A DNA stretch of 64,000 bases from Corallium rubrum (taxonomy: Eukaryota; Cnidaria; Anthozoa; Scleralcyonacea; Coralliidae). The stretch spans positions 150,001-214,000 of the forward strand of contig CAXIUP010000126.1 of assembly GCA_964035015.1 (NCBI GenBank), in the 5' to 3' direction. Each line of letters opens with the position of its first letter. The first letter of the stretch is position 1. Shown here in pieces: positions 8,176-17,825 of the stretch. The position numbers were made by a program, and so were the translations under genes. A model generated the notes under the pieces. The model was not told the DNA's origin. It searched no databases and saw only the letters and a program-made list of their open reading frames with translations.

Positions 8176-8344
8176 ACGGTGTTATTTTACGTGTAGAAAA
8201 TGTGATGTGAATATAATGTATTGTGATTTATGCAGAAGAATTTCCCCACTAGTAATTGGAATACGTGTCTCGTGTTCTCGATGCGATTGTATAAAAAGGA
8301 AACAACGTTGGGGTTTGCAATTTGATAGAGACGTGTTATTATGA
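8132..8344 (+). CDS. small zinc-ribbon protein, paralogue of 1855-2058
   Basis: The product is 70 residues with CIIC, CRKCDV, YCDLCRR and CSRCDC pairs and the tail KRKQRW, matching the left-end paralogue in spacing. Four Cys pairs suggest two zinc sites. It overlaps the previous ORF by 44 bases, and its stop overlaps the next start as ATGA (8341-8344), a typical termination-reinitiation arrangement. Confidence 0.7.
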   Translation: MMFCIICRQQTVWFERCYFTCRKCDVNIMYCDLCRRISPLVIGIRVSCSRCDCIKRKQRWGLQFDRDVLL

Positions 8345-8808
8345 AACGTTCATTCATATGTACAGCAGATTTTGATAAAGCCGTGGCTATACAGGATGCT
8401 AGAAGAAAGCAAAAGAAAGAAGAAGAAGAAGAAGAAACGTCGACATTATCGCCATCATCATCCCCGCTAGCAGTAGCGGAAGCAGAACTACAGAGACATG
8501 AGATCGATACGTATGAACGGTGTATTTTGGAGATATTAAACAAGAAGATCAACAAAGTGTATTTTGATGCTTGCGGGTGTGTTATTACACAGGAAGAAAA
8601 AGTTAACCTGTTTCTCGCAGACGCTTTGAAAGAAATAGATCGTGTAGAACTGCGTCATAATTTTCTTCAAGATGTTAAACAAGCCATACCACACTATGAT
8701 ATAACGCTTGTCTCTAATATATTAAAAATGATAAAATGTGACACGCACATGCGTAAACTACGTGAAGATAATTATCATTATTTTAAAGATAAATTGATGG
8801 ATTTTTAA
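8341..8808 (+). CDS. unknown 155-residue protein
   Basis: Starts at the ATGA overlap with the zinc-ribbon gene. Residues about 25-50 are a Lys/Glu and Ser/Pro-rich linker; the rest is predicted helical, with CGCVITQEEKVNLFLADAL and a conserved-looking LKMIKCDTHMRKLRED stretch. No known family. Confidence 0.6.
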   Translation: MKRSFICTADFDKAVAIQDARRKQKKEEEEEETSTLSPSSSPLAVAEAELQRHEIDTYERCILEILNKKINKVYFDACGCVITQEEKVNLFLADALKEIDRVELRHNFLQDVKQAIPHYDITLVSNILKMIKCDTHMRKLREDNYHYFKDKLMDF

Positions 8809-8831
8809 TTTTTTTGTCATTCTGCTGTAAG

Positions 8832-9464
8832 ATGTATTCGCGTTATGATAGCGAGTTTAACAAAATTGTAAATCATACAGATTTATTTGGTGTAAAAGGA
8901 GAAGAGATATTAAAAAATGTCACGCATATTATGGATTGTGAATGTTATCGCATTAATTCGTTGGTTTATTTTCGCGAGGTTTCGCTGATTTATATGGATA
9001 GTGGGAAATACGAAATGTTTCATTGTTTTATTGAAGACGCTCAAGATTACGTGAAAATGACTAAACCAGATAAACGCACTATTTATCATCAATTTCAGAT
9101 TCACGGGTTAAAATTATATAATTATCGAAAAAATCCGCGATATTACAATCAAGCGGAATTTTTAGACGAATTTAAAAAAAAATTTAGCGGTAGACCCGAG
9201 ATTTTATTTGGTTATAAAGGGGGTAAAATTGAATCTGATTTATGCGCGTTAATGGGTGTGGAATGTGTAAATTTAGAACATTTTGGTGTGGAAAAATATG
9301 AAAAAATAGCTAGATATTTTCTTAAAGATATAAAGGTATGCAGGGAACATGTAAAACATAATGTTCATTGTTCTTTATACGAAGTTAGGCTTTTCGCAGC
9401 ACAGGTTGCCGAGTTAACACACGATAGAAAAAAAAGAGATAAAATTTTGTATTCCTATGGGTGA
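8832..9464 (+). CDS. unknown 210-residue protein
   Basis: ATG 8832 is the first in-frame ATG. The product is a mixed Lys- and Tyr-rich soluble protein with YRKNPRYYNQAEFLDEFKKK and several Cys-containing segments. The end overlaps the next gene by 8 bases (ATGGGTGA). No recognised domain. Confidence 0.6.
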   Translation: MYSRYDSEFNKIVNHTDLFGVKGEEILKNVTHIMDCECYRINSLVYFREVSLIYMDSGKYEMFHCFIEDAQDYVKMTKPDKRTIYHQFQIHGLKLYNYRKNPRYYNQAEFLDEFKKKFSGRPEILFGYKGGKIESDLCALMGVECVNLEHFGVEKYEKIARYFLKDIKVCREHVKHNVHCSLYEVRLFAAQVAELTHDRKKRDKILYSYG

Positions 9465-10098
9465 TAAAAAAATAATAATAAAAAATCCGCGTTTTTGGTT
9501 TCATTCAGCAGACGAGTATGGAAAAACACCGGCGAAACGTTCCAACCACGAGTATCATTTTCGAGAACAAAGTGCACGTCAAGGGGCTATTATCGAACCT
9601 TATGTTAATGAGAAAACGAGAGTTATTACTTTTACATCTATAAATTCAGGCTTGAAAAACCAAATTGGGTATCCATTTTCTTTAACGCGCACTCCCGATT
9701 TAAACGCGTGGGAAAAAAGAAAAATTATTGATACTATAGAAATTAAAATTTCTAAAAATGTGCAGACTGAAGAACATGGTAGTATTTTCTTCACTATACT
9801 TCAAGTAAATAAAGATTTGCTAAAAGTAACTCCTGCTTTTGTTGAGCACTATATAACATCGGATCAAATAATTCCTCGAAATTCAAAAGATGCATATTTT
9901 AGTTTACCTATGTTTTCAAGTTCAGTTAAAATTGACAATTTAAAATATGATTTATCTCGAGACGACGATTTAATTTTACTTCAACATATTGAATTTAAAG
10001 AATTCATTAAAACGAGAAAGAATGTAAAATACGGTGTAGCTCACCTACCTTACGTAACGTATGAAACACGTGTAATTTATTCCGATAATTTTTTTTAA
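9457..10098 (+). CDS. unknown 213-residue protein, last gene of the left plus cluster
   Basis: The product looks beta-rich, with alternating hydrophobic strands (TRVITFTSINSGLKN, GSIFFTILQVNKDLLKV), and could be a jelly-roll or other virion-type protein, but no family match can be named. AATAAA follows the stop at about 10100, a plausible polyadenylation signal for the cluster starting at 7880. Confidence 0.6.
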   Translation: MGDKKIIIKNPRFWFHSADEYGKTPAKRSNHEYHFREQSARQGAIIEPYVNEKTRVITFTSINSGLKNQIGYPFSLTRTPDLNAWEKRKIIDTIEIKISKNVQTEEHGSIFFTILQVNKDLLKVTPAFVEHYITSDQIIPRNSKDAYFSLPMFSSSVKIDNLKYDLSRDDDLILLQHIEFKEFIKTRKNVKYGVAHLPYVTYETRVIYSDNFF

Positions 10099-10232
10099 AA
10101 ATAAAGATTTGTTGAAAGCAAAAAAAACTAAAATAAGATTTGTTGAAGCAACAAAAAAAAAACTACGTCTTTGTTTTTTCTCTATAATTTATTTTTGAAT
10201 TTTATTATGTTATTTATATTTTTTAAAAAAAT

Positions 10233-10493
10233 TTATTTTAAATAATATTTTTTGGGAGCCATTCTTCCACCAAATTGTTGAAATGTGTCTACACTCGGCT
10301 GCACCAAACCACCAAATTGTTTTTTTTTAAATTTCTTCACTTTCACAACCCCGTTTTTTATTTTTCTTAAAATGTTGTTTTTGGTGGTTTGAAAATCTTT
10401 CATAATATTCATGACTTTTTGAATTTTTTTACCACGACCACCTCTTTGTCTTTTTTTTCCTCGAAAACCCGTGTTTCTCCGGTTTCTACTCAT
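10233..10493 (-). CDS. small basic core-type (pX/mu-like) protein
   Basis: The product is 86 residues and strongly basic (RGKKRQRGGRGKK, KVKKFKKKQFGG). It has GG sites of the kind cut by adenovirus-type proteases (KQFGG-L and QQFGG-R). This fits the small basic, protease-processed virion proteins found in adenoviruses and Polintons. It would bind packaged DNA. One of five such genes here. Confidence 0.65.
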   Translation of the reverse strand: MSRNRRNTGFRGKKRQRGGRGKKIQKVMNIMKDFQTTKNNILRKIKNGVVKVKKFKKKQFGGLVQPSVDTFQQFGGRMAPKKYYLK

Positions 10494-10520
10494 TTTTTTT
10501 TTCGTTTTATAATTAATTTA

Positions 10521-11078
10521 TTACTTTTTAAAGTATCCGCGCGGCCAGTATTCGTCACCGTAGTTGGCAAAAATTTCCTGATGGGGTTTTATACCCGCGG
10601 TTGCATGTAATTTAAATCGATTATTGTGTTTAGTTGTTCCTGTAAAACAAGCGTTATTTTTATGTCGCGACCCCTTCGCATCATTACAGAATCGAGGCGC
10701 TCCATCCGTTGATTTATAAGCATCGACACAGTGACGGGGACCATCGCACAAGCTATATTGTGCGATTGTTTTAGCACCGTATTTTCGATCCATACGTTTT
10801 ACTGTGGTTCTTTCACCTGTGTACGTAGAGACGGTAGTATCGCGTCTAAAAGGTTTTTTCCAAGCGTACAACCCTTTGCCTGCGTTTGGAATCTGTGATT
10901 TTTTAACACGTAAGTTATCATCTTTTGCTAGATGAATCCAACATTTATGCGTGTGAGCTGTTCTTTTTCGACATCGTTTTCTTTTTAACGTGAAGCTTCG
11001 ACATTGTAAAACAGCGCGTACATTTTGCGAAATTAAACTCATTTTTCGACCACCTCTATTCACACCTTGTTTAACCAT
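10521..11078 (-). CDS. SET-domain protein (putative lysine methyltransferase)
   Basis: The product is 185 residues. The N-terminal 60 residues are basic and Cys-rich. The SET core follows: IPNAGKGLYA (SAM-binding GxGLxA), a TYTGE segment, RFCNDAKG and NNACF at the place of the NHSC motif, and a final FANYGDEYW with the catalytic-type Tyr. SET proteins methylate lysines, mostly in histones. In a DNA virus that integrates into chromatin, it might mark viral or host histones; that is inference. Its position between the core protein and PolB places it in the central module. Confidence 0.85.
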   Translation of the reverse strand: MVKQGVNRGGRKMSLISQNVRAVLQCRSFTLKRKRCRKRTAHTHKCWIHLAKDDNLRVKKSQIPNAGKGLYAWKKPFRRDTTVSTYTGERTTVKRMDRKYGAKTIAQYSLCDGPRHCVDAYKSTDGAPRFCNDAKGSRHKNNACFTGTTKHNNRFKLHATAGIKPHQEIFANYGDEYWPRGYFKK

Positions 11079-11097
11079 TTTTTTATTTATTTTTTTT

Positions 11098-11436
11098 TTA
11101 AAATATTGTTCTTATTCCCATGTAGAGATCCTGGTTATTTTCTATTTTCTCTCTCTTTGTGATAAATTTTATTAAACATTCTATCTTATACAATATATCT
11201 GAAGGTATGTATAATATTTTTTCCTGCATATCATTAAAGCGTTGCGTTAATTCAAAACTTGAAATAAATATTAATTGTTTTCCTTCGTTATTTTGAAATT
11301 CTTTAAGACAGTCTTGTAAGATAAAAGGAGAGAATAATATTTCTGCATCATTATCGAGAATTTCGTATCCCATGTAGGTATGTTCGTTTTCTTTATTTTT
11401 TAAATAAACCTCGATGTGAATGTGACCGTAATCCAT
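11098..11436 (-). CDS. unknown 112-residue protein
   Basis: Ends 20 bases before the SET gene on the same strand, so the two are probably co-transcribed. Strand-rich N-terminus (HIHIEVYLKNKENEHTY) then helices. No recognised domain. Confidence 0.5.
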   Translation of the reverse strand: MDYGHIHIEVYLKNKENEHTYMGYEILDNDAEILFSPFILQDCLKEFQNNEGKQLIFISSFELTQRFNDMQEKILYIPSDILYKIECLIKFITKREKIENNQDLYMGIRTIF

Positions 11437-11533
11437 GGCTGGGTACTAAATACTAAAAAAAAAAACCCCCTGTCGCTGTTGTTTTATTATATTATTTTTT
11501 TTTAATTTCTTTTAATTTTTTAGTTTTAAAAAA

Positions 11534-11698
11534 ATGGGTGAAATGTGTTCTAAAGATAAACCTTTTTTTACATTTAATTGTATAAATATACGTGATTCAG
11601 AAAACGTAGTGATCGATCGCGTTGATGGTGAAGTAAAAGAAGAAGAAGAGAGAAGAAAATTTCCTTTTTTTTTTAGAAGTAAAAGAAAAAATGGCTGA
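11534..11698 (+). CDS. 54-residue ORF overlapping the PolB start
   Basis: Opens with ATGGGTGAAATG and ends in TGA at 11696-11698, overlapping the PolB ATG (11691) by 8 bases in another frame. The product has an acidic KEEEERR stretch and a basic end. The tight overlap matches other gene joints in this element, but an upstream ORF with no function is also possible. Confidence 0.4.
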   Translation: MGEMCSKDKPFFTFNCINIRDSENVVIDRVDGEVKEEEERRKFPFFFRSKRKNG

Positions 11699-14600
11699 AA
11701 AAAACCCTTATGTGTTTACAGATGAAGATGTGAGTGAATTAAGGGTATTATTAGAAGAACGTAAAAAAAGAGGAGATGGAAAAAGAGTTGAAGAAGATTT
11801 TAAAACTAATACTATAAGTTCTTCTTATAATGAAAAATTTAAATTTTCTCAAAAAACACTACACGTTTCGATTGCGCGAAAATCAGGTATGAATTTTATC
11901 GCCTTCATTCATTCGTTACGTGTAGTGTTTACTTACTTGCTGAATGTAGCTCGAGCGTCTACAAGTTCAGAGAATGATTACGTGCGTTTTATTTTCTCAC
12001 ACGCTCCAAAATCTTATTTTTCAACTGCTGTTCTTCAACTTAAAGATTTTAACGTCAATTTTTTATTAAATATTTTTGAAAAAATGATGCAAAGCAACCG
12101 TGCGTTGATCGCTGACGGGTGGGAATCAAACGTGGTAATTCAAACTTTTCCACACACGTATAATAAAAATAAAAAAAACAACAAACAATTGGGTAGAAAA
12201 AGAATATATCAGCAATTGGGTAGTGGAGGCGGCGATGATGATGAGGGGGGTGGTACCGGTGGTAAAAATGTGGAAAAATACGGTCGCGATCAACGCATGG
12301 GTGTTTTTTCCATAGTGTGTGACGGGTTAAACAAAATCATTAAAAATTGTTGCTTCGCAGTTAGTTTATTAGTGGGTTTATCGTGGTTAAAAAAAGACAC
12401 GCGGTATGTGCAAATGGAAAGATCCCCACATACAGCTGTCGATACACTGTACACTATTGATGAGGTTCGTGAGATTTATGACAAATGCGGTATAGTTGAA
12501 GGATGTTGTGTGGGGGGAAAACATTACGTCGGTGTTTATCAGAATTTTCTTAAACGACAGGGTGTTGATTTAGTAGTATATTCGGATCAATTTGATAACG
12601 ATATAGTGTATGATTCGCGATGCGATAAAGAGGGTAATTTAATTAAGTTAACCAACGACATTGTTTGTTTGTGGTTAAATAATAAACATTACGATGTCGT
12701 TTTAAGCATGGTTAAATTTTCGAAGTTACCACCGAGCAAATTTTGCGTTAAATGCATGAATTATTACTTAAATCATGAGCGTAAAGATACGCATGTGTGT
12801 CATAATCATTTGACATGCCAACGTTGCTATGAACAATCTAAATGTCATCGCACCATCGACTGCAAAATTGAGTGTTCTAATTGTAACATTTTATTTTATA
12901 ATAATAAATGTTTTTTAGCTCATTTATCGAACCGTGTTTTTTCCCCTCAACAGGGTAATTACGGAAAATTAACACCGTGTAGTTACTTATTTTTTTGCCA
13001 AACTTGCGCTAAGATTGTACCGCGTTTTCGTTTTTTTTCTGCAAAGAATACGAAAAAGCATGATTGTAATAAGCAGTTTTGTTACCACTGCAACGACTAT
13101 AAGGATAAAACGCATTTTTGTTATATGAAAACCGTGAAAACAAACAAACAAATTGAACAGCCTACTTTATTTTTTTTTGATTTTGAAACGCGCGTCGATG
13201 AAAATAAATTAATGGTGCCGTATTATTGCGTCGTGCAAAAAGTGTGTCGTAAATGTGAAAATATTGAGTTTAAAAAAAGTAAAAACCACATCGCGAGCGA
13301 TAATATTCAACCTTGCTGTGGAAAACGTGAATTTGTTTTTCAAGGGTGTGATACTGTAAAGGAATTATGCGAGTTTCTATTAGCACAAGAAAATTCTGTT
13401 TGGTTAGCGCATAATGGGGGGCGATTTGACACAATTTTTATTTTTCAATATCTCATTAATGAAAAAAAAATTTACCCTGACACTATAATGAATGGTTGTA
13501 AAATAATGATGTTGAAAATCCCTGATAAGAAAATAACTTTTTTCGATAGCTATTCATTTTTACACATGAAATTGTCTAAAATTCCAGAAACAATGGGTCT
13601 TGAAGAATTAACGAAGGGATTTCACCCGTATAAATTTACAGATTTATCCTATGTAGGGGATATTGTCGTGCGTGATTATTTCGATCTTGAAAATATGGAG
13701 GAGAAAACAAAAGCTAAATTTGAAGAATGGTATTTGAAAAAAAAAGAAAAACCATATGTATTTGAAGAAGAAATGTATTATTACTGTAGCTCGGACGTCG
13801 ATATTTTACGAAAAGGGTGTATTAAATTTGCTATGTTTATGCGTGAAACTTCGGGGGTTGCCCCTTTTTACGACACAGAATGTATCACCATAGCGAGTCT
13901 GACGTTAAAAGTATTTCGTATGAATTTTTTAAGAGACAAATGTGTCGGAATCATTCCCGCTAGCGGTTATAGGGGGCGTGCTAATCAAAGTGTTGTAGCG
14001 CTAATGTGGCTAGATAAAATAAACGCAGAAGAAGCAAACGGTATGTTAGAGTATAAATGTTCGCGAAATGGTGAAAAGCAAATTTTGGGTCGTTATGTCG
14101 ACGGTTTTTACGACAACACCGTCTATCAATTTCACGGTTGCTATTTTCACGGTTGCGTGAAATGTTATTATCCCTACGAAACGAATCGTTTAAATAATAC
14201 GAAATTTACGCATCTTTACGCAGCGACAAAAAAATTCACGCATGGCATGGAAAAAGCCGGTTATAAAGTAATAGAAAAATGGGAATGTGATTTTCAAGAA
14301 GAATGTAAATTCACGAAAAAAAATATAATTGAAAAAAAGATTTTTTACAGCGCTTATCTCCCGTTAGAAGTAAGAGATGCGCTTTACGGTGGTCGAACAT
14401 CGCCTGTTTGCTTATTTAAAAACACAAACATGGATGAAAAAATTAATTACGATGATTTCACATCTTTATATCCTTACGTTCAAAAAGCCAACAAATTTCC
14501 CGTCGGTCATCCGACGATATATATTAAAGAAGAATGTGAGCGGGTGAAAATAGCTGAAGTATTCGGTTTAGTAAAATGCCGTATTCTACCGCCGCAACAC

Positions 14601-15715
14601 TTGTATTTTCCCGTTTTACCCGTGCGTCTTAACGACCGGTTAATATTTCCTTTGTGTCACGCGTGCGCCAGCAGGATTCAATTAACACCGTGCGCGCATA
14701 ACGAAGATGAACGGTGTATTTCGGGTACATGGTCTAGCGTAGAAGTAAATAAAGCTATTGAAAAAGGTTACAGAATCATTGAAACTTATGAAATTTACCA
14801 TTATCCGCGTCAAGAAAGAATTTTTCAAGAGTTTGTAAATTGTTTTTTAAAAATAAAACAGGAGGCGAGCGGTTTTCCCGACGAATGTTATGACGACGAT
14901 AAAAATTTAATCGATTCCGAAGTTGATAAATATATCGCTGACTACTATAGAAACGAGGGTATTTTATTAGAAAAAGAGAAGATAGAATATAACCCCGGTT
15001 TACGAGCTACAGCGAAAAATATATTAAATTCACTTTGGGGTAAATTTGCACAAAACGATAATAATACAAAAGTCGATTTTTTATCCGATTACCACGAATT
15101 ATTAAGGCTAGCGAACGATCCGAATGTAGATTTAACTTCGACTGATTTTGTTAACGAAAACACCTTACGTGTCACTTATCAAAAAACCGATGTCGTTACT
15201 ACCCCGTTAAGAACCGGTAACGTAGTTATTGCGAGTTTTGTCACAGCCTACGCGCGCTTGAAATTGTACGAGTTGATCGATAGCTTAGGCGAGCGTGTTT
15301 TGTATTTTGACACCGACTCCGTAATTTACACAGTAAAACTAGCGACGTAGCGGTTAAGAGGGGGAATTATCTGGGCGATTTAACAAACGAGTTTAAAAAA
15401 AATGAATGGATCACTCAATTTTGCGCGACAGGTCCAAAATCGTATTCGTATCGAACAAATTTAGATAACGAAATTGTGCACATAAAGGGTTTTAGTTTAA
15501 CCAATGAAAAAATAAAAAAACAGTTAAATTTTGAATCATTAAAAAATTGCGTCGAAAATAAATCGCAGCTGATTAAAATTAAATATACAGATAAAATAAC
15601 ACGCGATAAAATCAACCATATTTTCACCGCTGACGAAGAGAAAAAATTCACTTTCACTTTTAACAAACGTGTAGCTAAAAATAATTTTTACACCGTTCCT
15701 TATGGTTTTTTGTAG
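11691..15715 (+). CDS. polB: protein-primed family B DNA polymerase, frameshifted near its end
   Basis: The first frame runs 1219 codons to TAG at 15350. Exonuclease motifs: DFET at residue 497, NGGRFD about 580, YCSSDVDILRK about 700. Polymerase motifs: DDFTSLYP at 921-928, LNSLWGKF about 1112, YFDTDS at 1205-1210. Residues about 350-480 are a Cys/His-rich region. The C-terminal thumb continues in the -1 frame from about 15335 to TAG 15713-15715, so one base appears missing around the A-run at 15335-15338. The surrounding bases are not a canonical slippery heptamer, which favours a lesion or base-call error. It replicates the element's linear DNA using a protein primer. Confidence 0.93.
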
Positions 15716-15760
15716 AGAGTTCAATTAAATGGCGCTGTAATACCCTTTCAACACCCGTTT

Positions 15761-16399
15761 ATGTTAACATTATGCGGTCCGTCGCAGTGTGGTAAAACAT
15801 TTTGGCTTTACAAATTATTACAATCCATCGAGACCATGATAACACCTTTAATCGATAAAGTTTTGTTTCTATACACGTCTTATCAACCCCTGTACAGTGA
15901 GATCGAACGCGTGGGGAAAGAAAAAAATCTGGAAATTGAATTTATTGAGTGTACTAAAGGAATACCAAAAGCAACTGATTTGCAAACTAATTTAAACGAT
16001 AATACTTTAGTAATTTTAGACGATCTTATGACTGTTGCTGCTTCTTCGAAAAAAAATTTAATTAATTTGAATAACTTTGCGTGTCGTGACGCCCATCATA
16101 AAAATATTAGTGTTATTTTTGTGTGTCAAAATTTAATGTACGGCGATGGTAAATTACGCAACTCACGTGTCAATAGTCAATATCATTTAATGTTTAAAAA
16201 TTTAGCCGATGTTAGAAATATGTATACTATAGCCGATAATAAACAAATTAATCGTGAAGTATTCACATCTATTTTAGACGATGTAAATAAAGACCCCTAT
16301 GGTTATTTATTATTTGATAACGCGACCAATAGTTATGAAAATACTCGCGTACGCACTAATATATTTCCCGGTGAAAATACATTAATTTATAACGTGTAA
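15761..16399 (+). CDS. FtsK/HerA-type DNA-packaging ATPase
   Basis: The product is 212 residues from ATG 15761. Walker A GPSQCGKT lies at residues 6-13, Walker B LVILDD at about 84-89, followed by a FVCQNL sensor-like strand. This ATPase pumps DNA into the capsid. The ATG is very close to Walker A. The frame is open upstream through a conserved-looking PFQHPF segment to the PolB stop TAG, and PolB's last frame is the same frame. The real start may be upstream non-ATG or involve readthrough. Confidence 0.9.
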   Translation: MLTLCGPSQCGKTFWLYKLLQSIETMITPLIDKVLFLYTSYQPLYSEIERVGKEKNLEIEFIECTKGIPKATDLQTNLNDNTLVILDDLMTVAASSKKNLINLNNFACRDAHHKNISVIFVCQNLMYGDGKLRNSRVNSQYHLMFKNLADVRNMYTIADNKQINREVFTSILDDVNKDPYGYLLFDNATNSYENTRVRTNIFPGENTLIYNV

Positions 16400-16481
16400 T
16401 TTTTTTTTCTTAATAAAAAATTTTAAAAAAAAATATATTGATTGTTATTGTAATTTTTTACGTTCATCATTCTAATACAAG

Positions 16482-16652
16482 ATGCGACGGCGAAAACAGC
16501 GTCGTCAATTAGGGGGTTTTTACGACGCTTTTCATGCGAAACAAACAAATCAACTGAAATATTTATACCGCAAGAAAAAAAAACAAAGAGGTAGTGGTGT
16601 CAAACCGCGGAAACGAACAGTTGGTAAAATTCTGTATAACCCCGACTGGTGA
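16482..16652 (+). CDS. 56-residue basic core-type protein
   Basis: Starts MRRRKQRRQLGG with a candidate protease site QLGG-F, then a KKKKQRG block, and ends in Pro-Asp-Trp. The Asp-Trp end recurs in the core-type protein at 30664. It follows the ATPase and an AATAAA signal at about 16412. It probably binds packaged DNA or is a processed virion peptide. Confidence 0.55.
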   Translation: MRRRKQRRQLGGFYDAFHAKQTNQLKYLYRKKKKQRGSGVKPRKRTVGKILYNPDW

Positions 16653-16694
16653 AATGGGTAGCAAAAAGGCGGTTTTGGTCTTCTTAGTTTATTC

Positions 16695-16952
16695 ATGCCG
16701 AGATCACAGAAAGAAAAAATTTTTTTTAAACAAAAAGGGGGGTCAACTGTTTACGCTCCCGGAATGCGTAAGAATTTCTTAGGAATTCCTCAATATGGTA
16801 GAGGGTTGAAAAAAAGACAAAGAGGAAATGGGTTGAAAAAAAGACAAAGAGGAGGTGTTTTGAAAAAAAGACAAAGAGGAGAAAAAAAAAGACAAAAAGG
16901 AGGGTTTGGGGGGTTGTTAGCTATAGGGAGCTTGCTTGCAGGATTAATGTAA
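16695..16952 (+). CDS. 85-residue basic protein with repeats and a hydrophobic tail (pX/mu-like)
   Basis: Three or four tandem GLKKRQRG units are followed by QKGG and a hydrophobic end (FGGLLAIGSLLAGLM). That layout, basic body plus GG site plus membrane-active tail, resembles processed adenovirus-type core peptides. In the same frame, just upstream of the ATG, another QKGGFGLL string occurs after a stop, suggesting an older tandem copy of the gene end. Confidence 0.6.
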   Translation: MPRSQKEKIFFKQKGGSTVYAPGMRKNFLGIPQYGRGLKKRQRGNGLKKRQRGGVLKKRQRGEKKRQKGGFGGLLAIGSLLAGLM

Positions 16953-17569
16953 AAAAAAATTTTTATTAATAAAAGACTCTGTAAAACTACGACAACATTG
17001 TTGATTTTCTTCTTTACTTTTACATTTTTTAACTATTAATTTATCGATTATATCACCAAATCTAAAATCGATTTTTTTTTTTAAATTTATTTCGTTATTT
17101 ATTTTTATTTTATTGTTTTTCCATTTCCACCAGTGATTAGCATTTTCTATGTTTTTGCATTTTTCGTATAAATATAATAAACTCCAATAACCACAAGTAT
17201 ACGTTATTTTTGATTGTAATTGACGTTTCTGTACGTAAATAAATTTCTTTTGTGTTTTTTCTGCATATTTCAACCAAGCCAATAATCGCGACGATAAAAA
17301 TCGACTGACTTTGCAAAACTATCGAAAAAATACATTTTATCCCCGCTCAACCAAATAGCTATCCAATGGCGCCCATCAGCGTCACTTTCATCCGTATTCC
17401 ATATCCAACAACAATTTTTTGTTATATTTTTAGGCAATACGTTTGCCGGAAAAGCACCCAAAAAATATTTTTTTAATATAACATTTTCAGACGCTAGCTT
17501 TTCAATTTCGTTAGTGTACAGAAAACGTTTTAAAAAACATACGAATTTACATTTTTTTCCGACCCTCAT
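16944..17569 (-). CDS. adenain-like cysteine protease, split by a frameshift
   Basis: The N-terminal frame (17569 to 17270) carries LGAFPANVLP, CCWIWNTD and the catalytic GRHWIAIW His (residue 68), with FFDSF Asp at 83. The catalytic Cys (YTCGYW) lies in the next frame, which continues to 16944. The frames overlap for about 13 bases near 17270-17282 in a -1 relation, with no slippery heptamer. Adenain-type proteases mature the capsid by cutting after GG sites, matching the GG motifs in the small basic proteins here. As read, the enzyme is inactive; a lesion or base-call error is likely. Confidence 0.85.
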
Positions 17570-17825
17570 TTTTTTTTCTAATCAGATAGTCTACCACGAG
17601 CTTTTTTACGTGCTTTAATAAATGCCAGATTGGTATCAGATGGGTAAAAATTTTTTTTTTTTCTGGTATAAGATCGAGAATGTCGTCTGCTGATGAACTT
17701 CCTGTCTCAAGCCCTCCTGCTCCTCCTGCTGAGCTTGTATCACCGTCCGTTGTATCGCCGGATTCGTATTGTTTTGTAGTGTAGTGTTTTCTCAATACAG
17801 TATTTTTAATGATGCTAGCAGGCAT
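17547..17825 (-). CDS. C-terminal ORF of a probable frameshifted virion protein
   Basis: The 92-residue ORF has a Ser/Gly/Asp-rich linker (GDTTDGDTSSAGGAGG) then a helical basic end. Its first codons overlap the end of the 17792 ORF in the -1 frame, right after an A8 run read as A AAA AAA. It is likely the second half of the upstream gene, either by programmed -1 frameshifting or because of an indel. Its own end overlaps the protease start by 23 bases. Confidence 0.5.
   Translation of the reverse strand: MPASIIKNTVLRKHYTTKQYESGDTTDGDTSSAGGAGGLETGSSSADDILDLIPEKKKIFTHLIPIWHLLKHVKKLVVDYLIRKKNEGRKKM

Noticed and set aside
15325..15345. Programmed frameshift in PolB
   Set aside because: The AAAACTA context allows only single-tRNA slippage and lacks the second half of a slippery heptamer; an indel is simpler.
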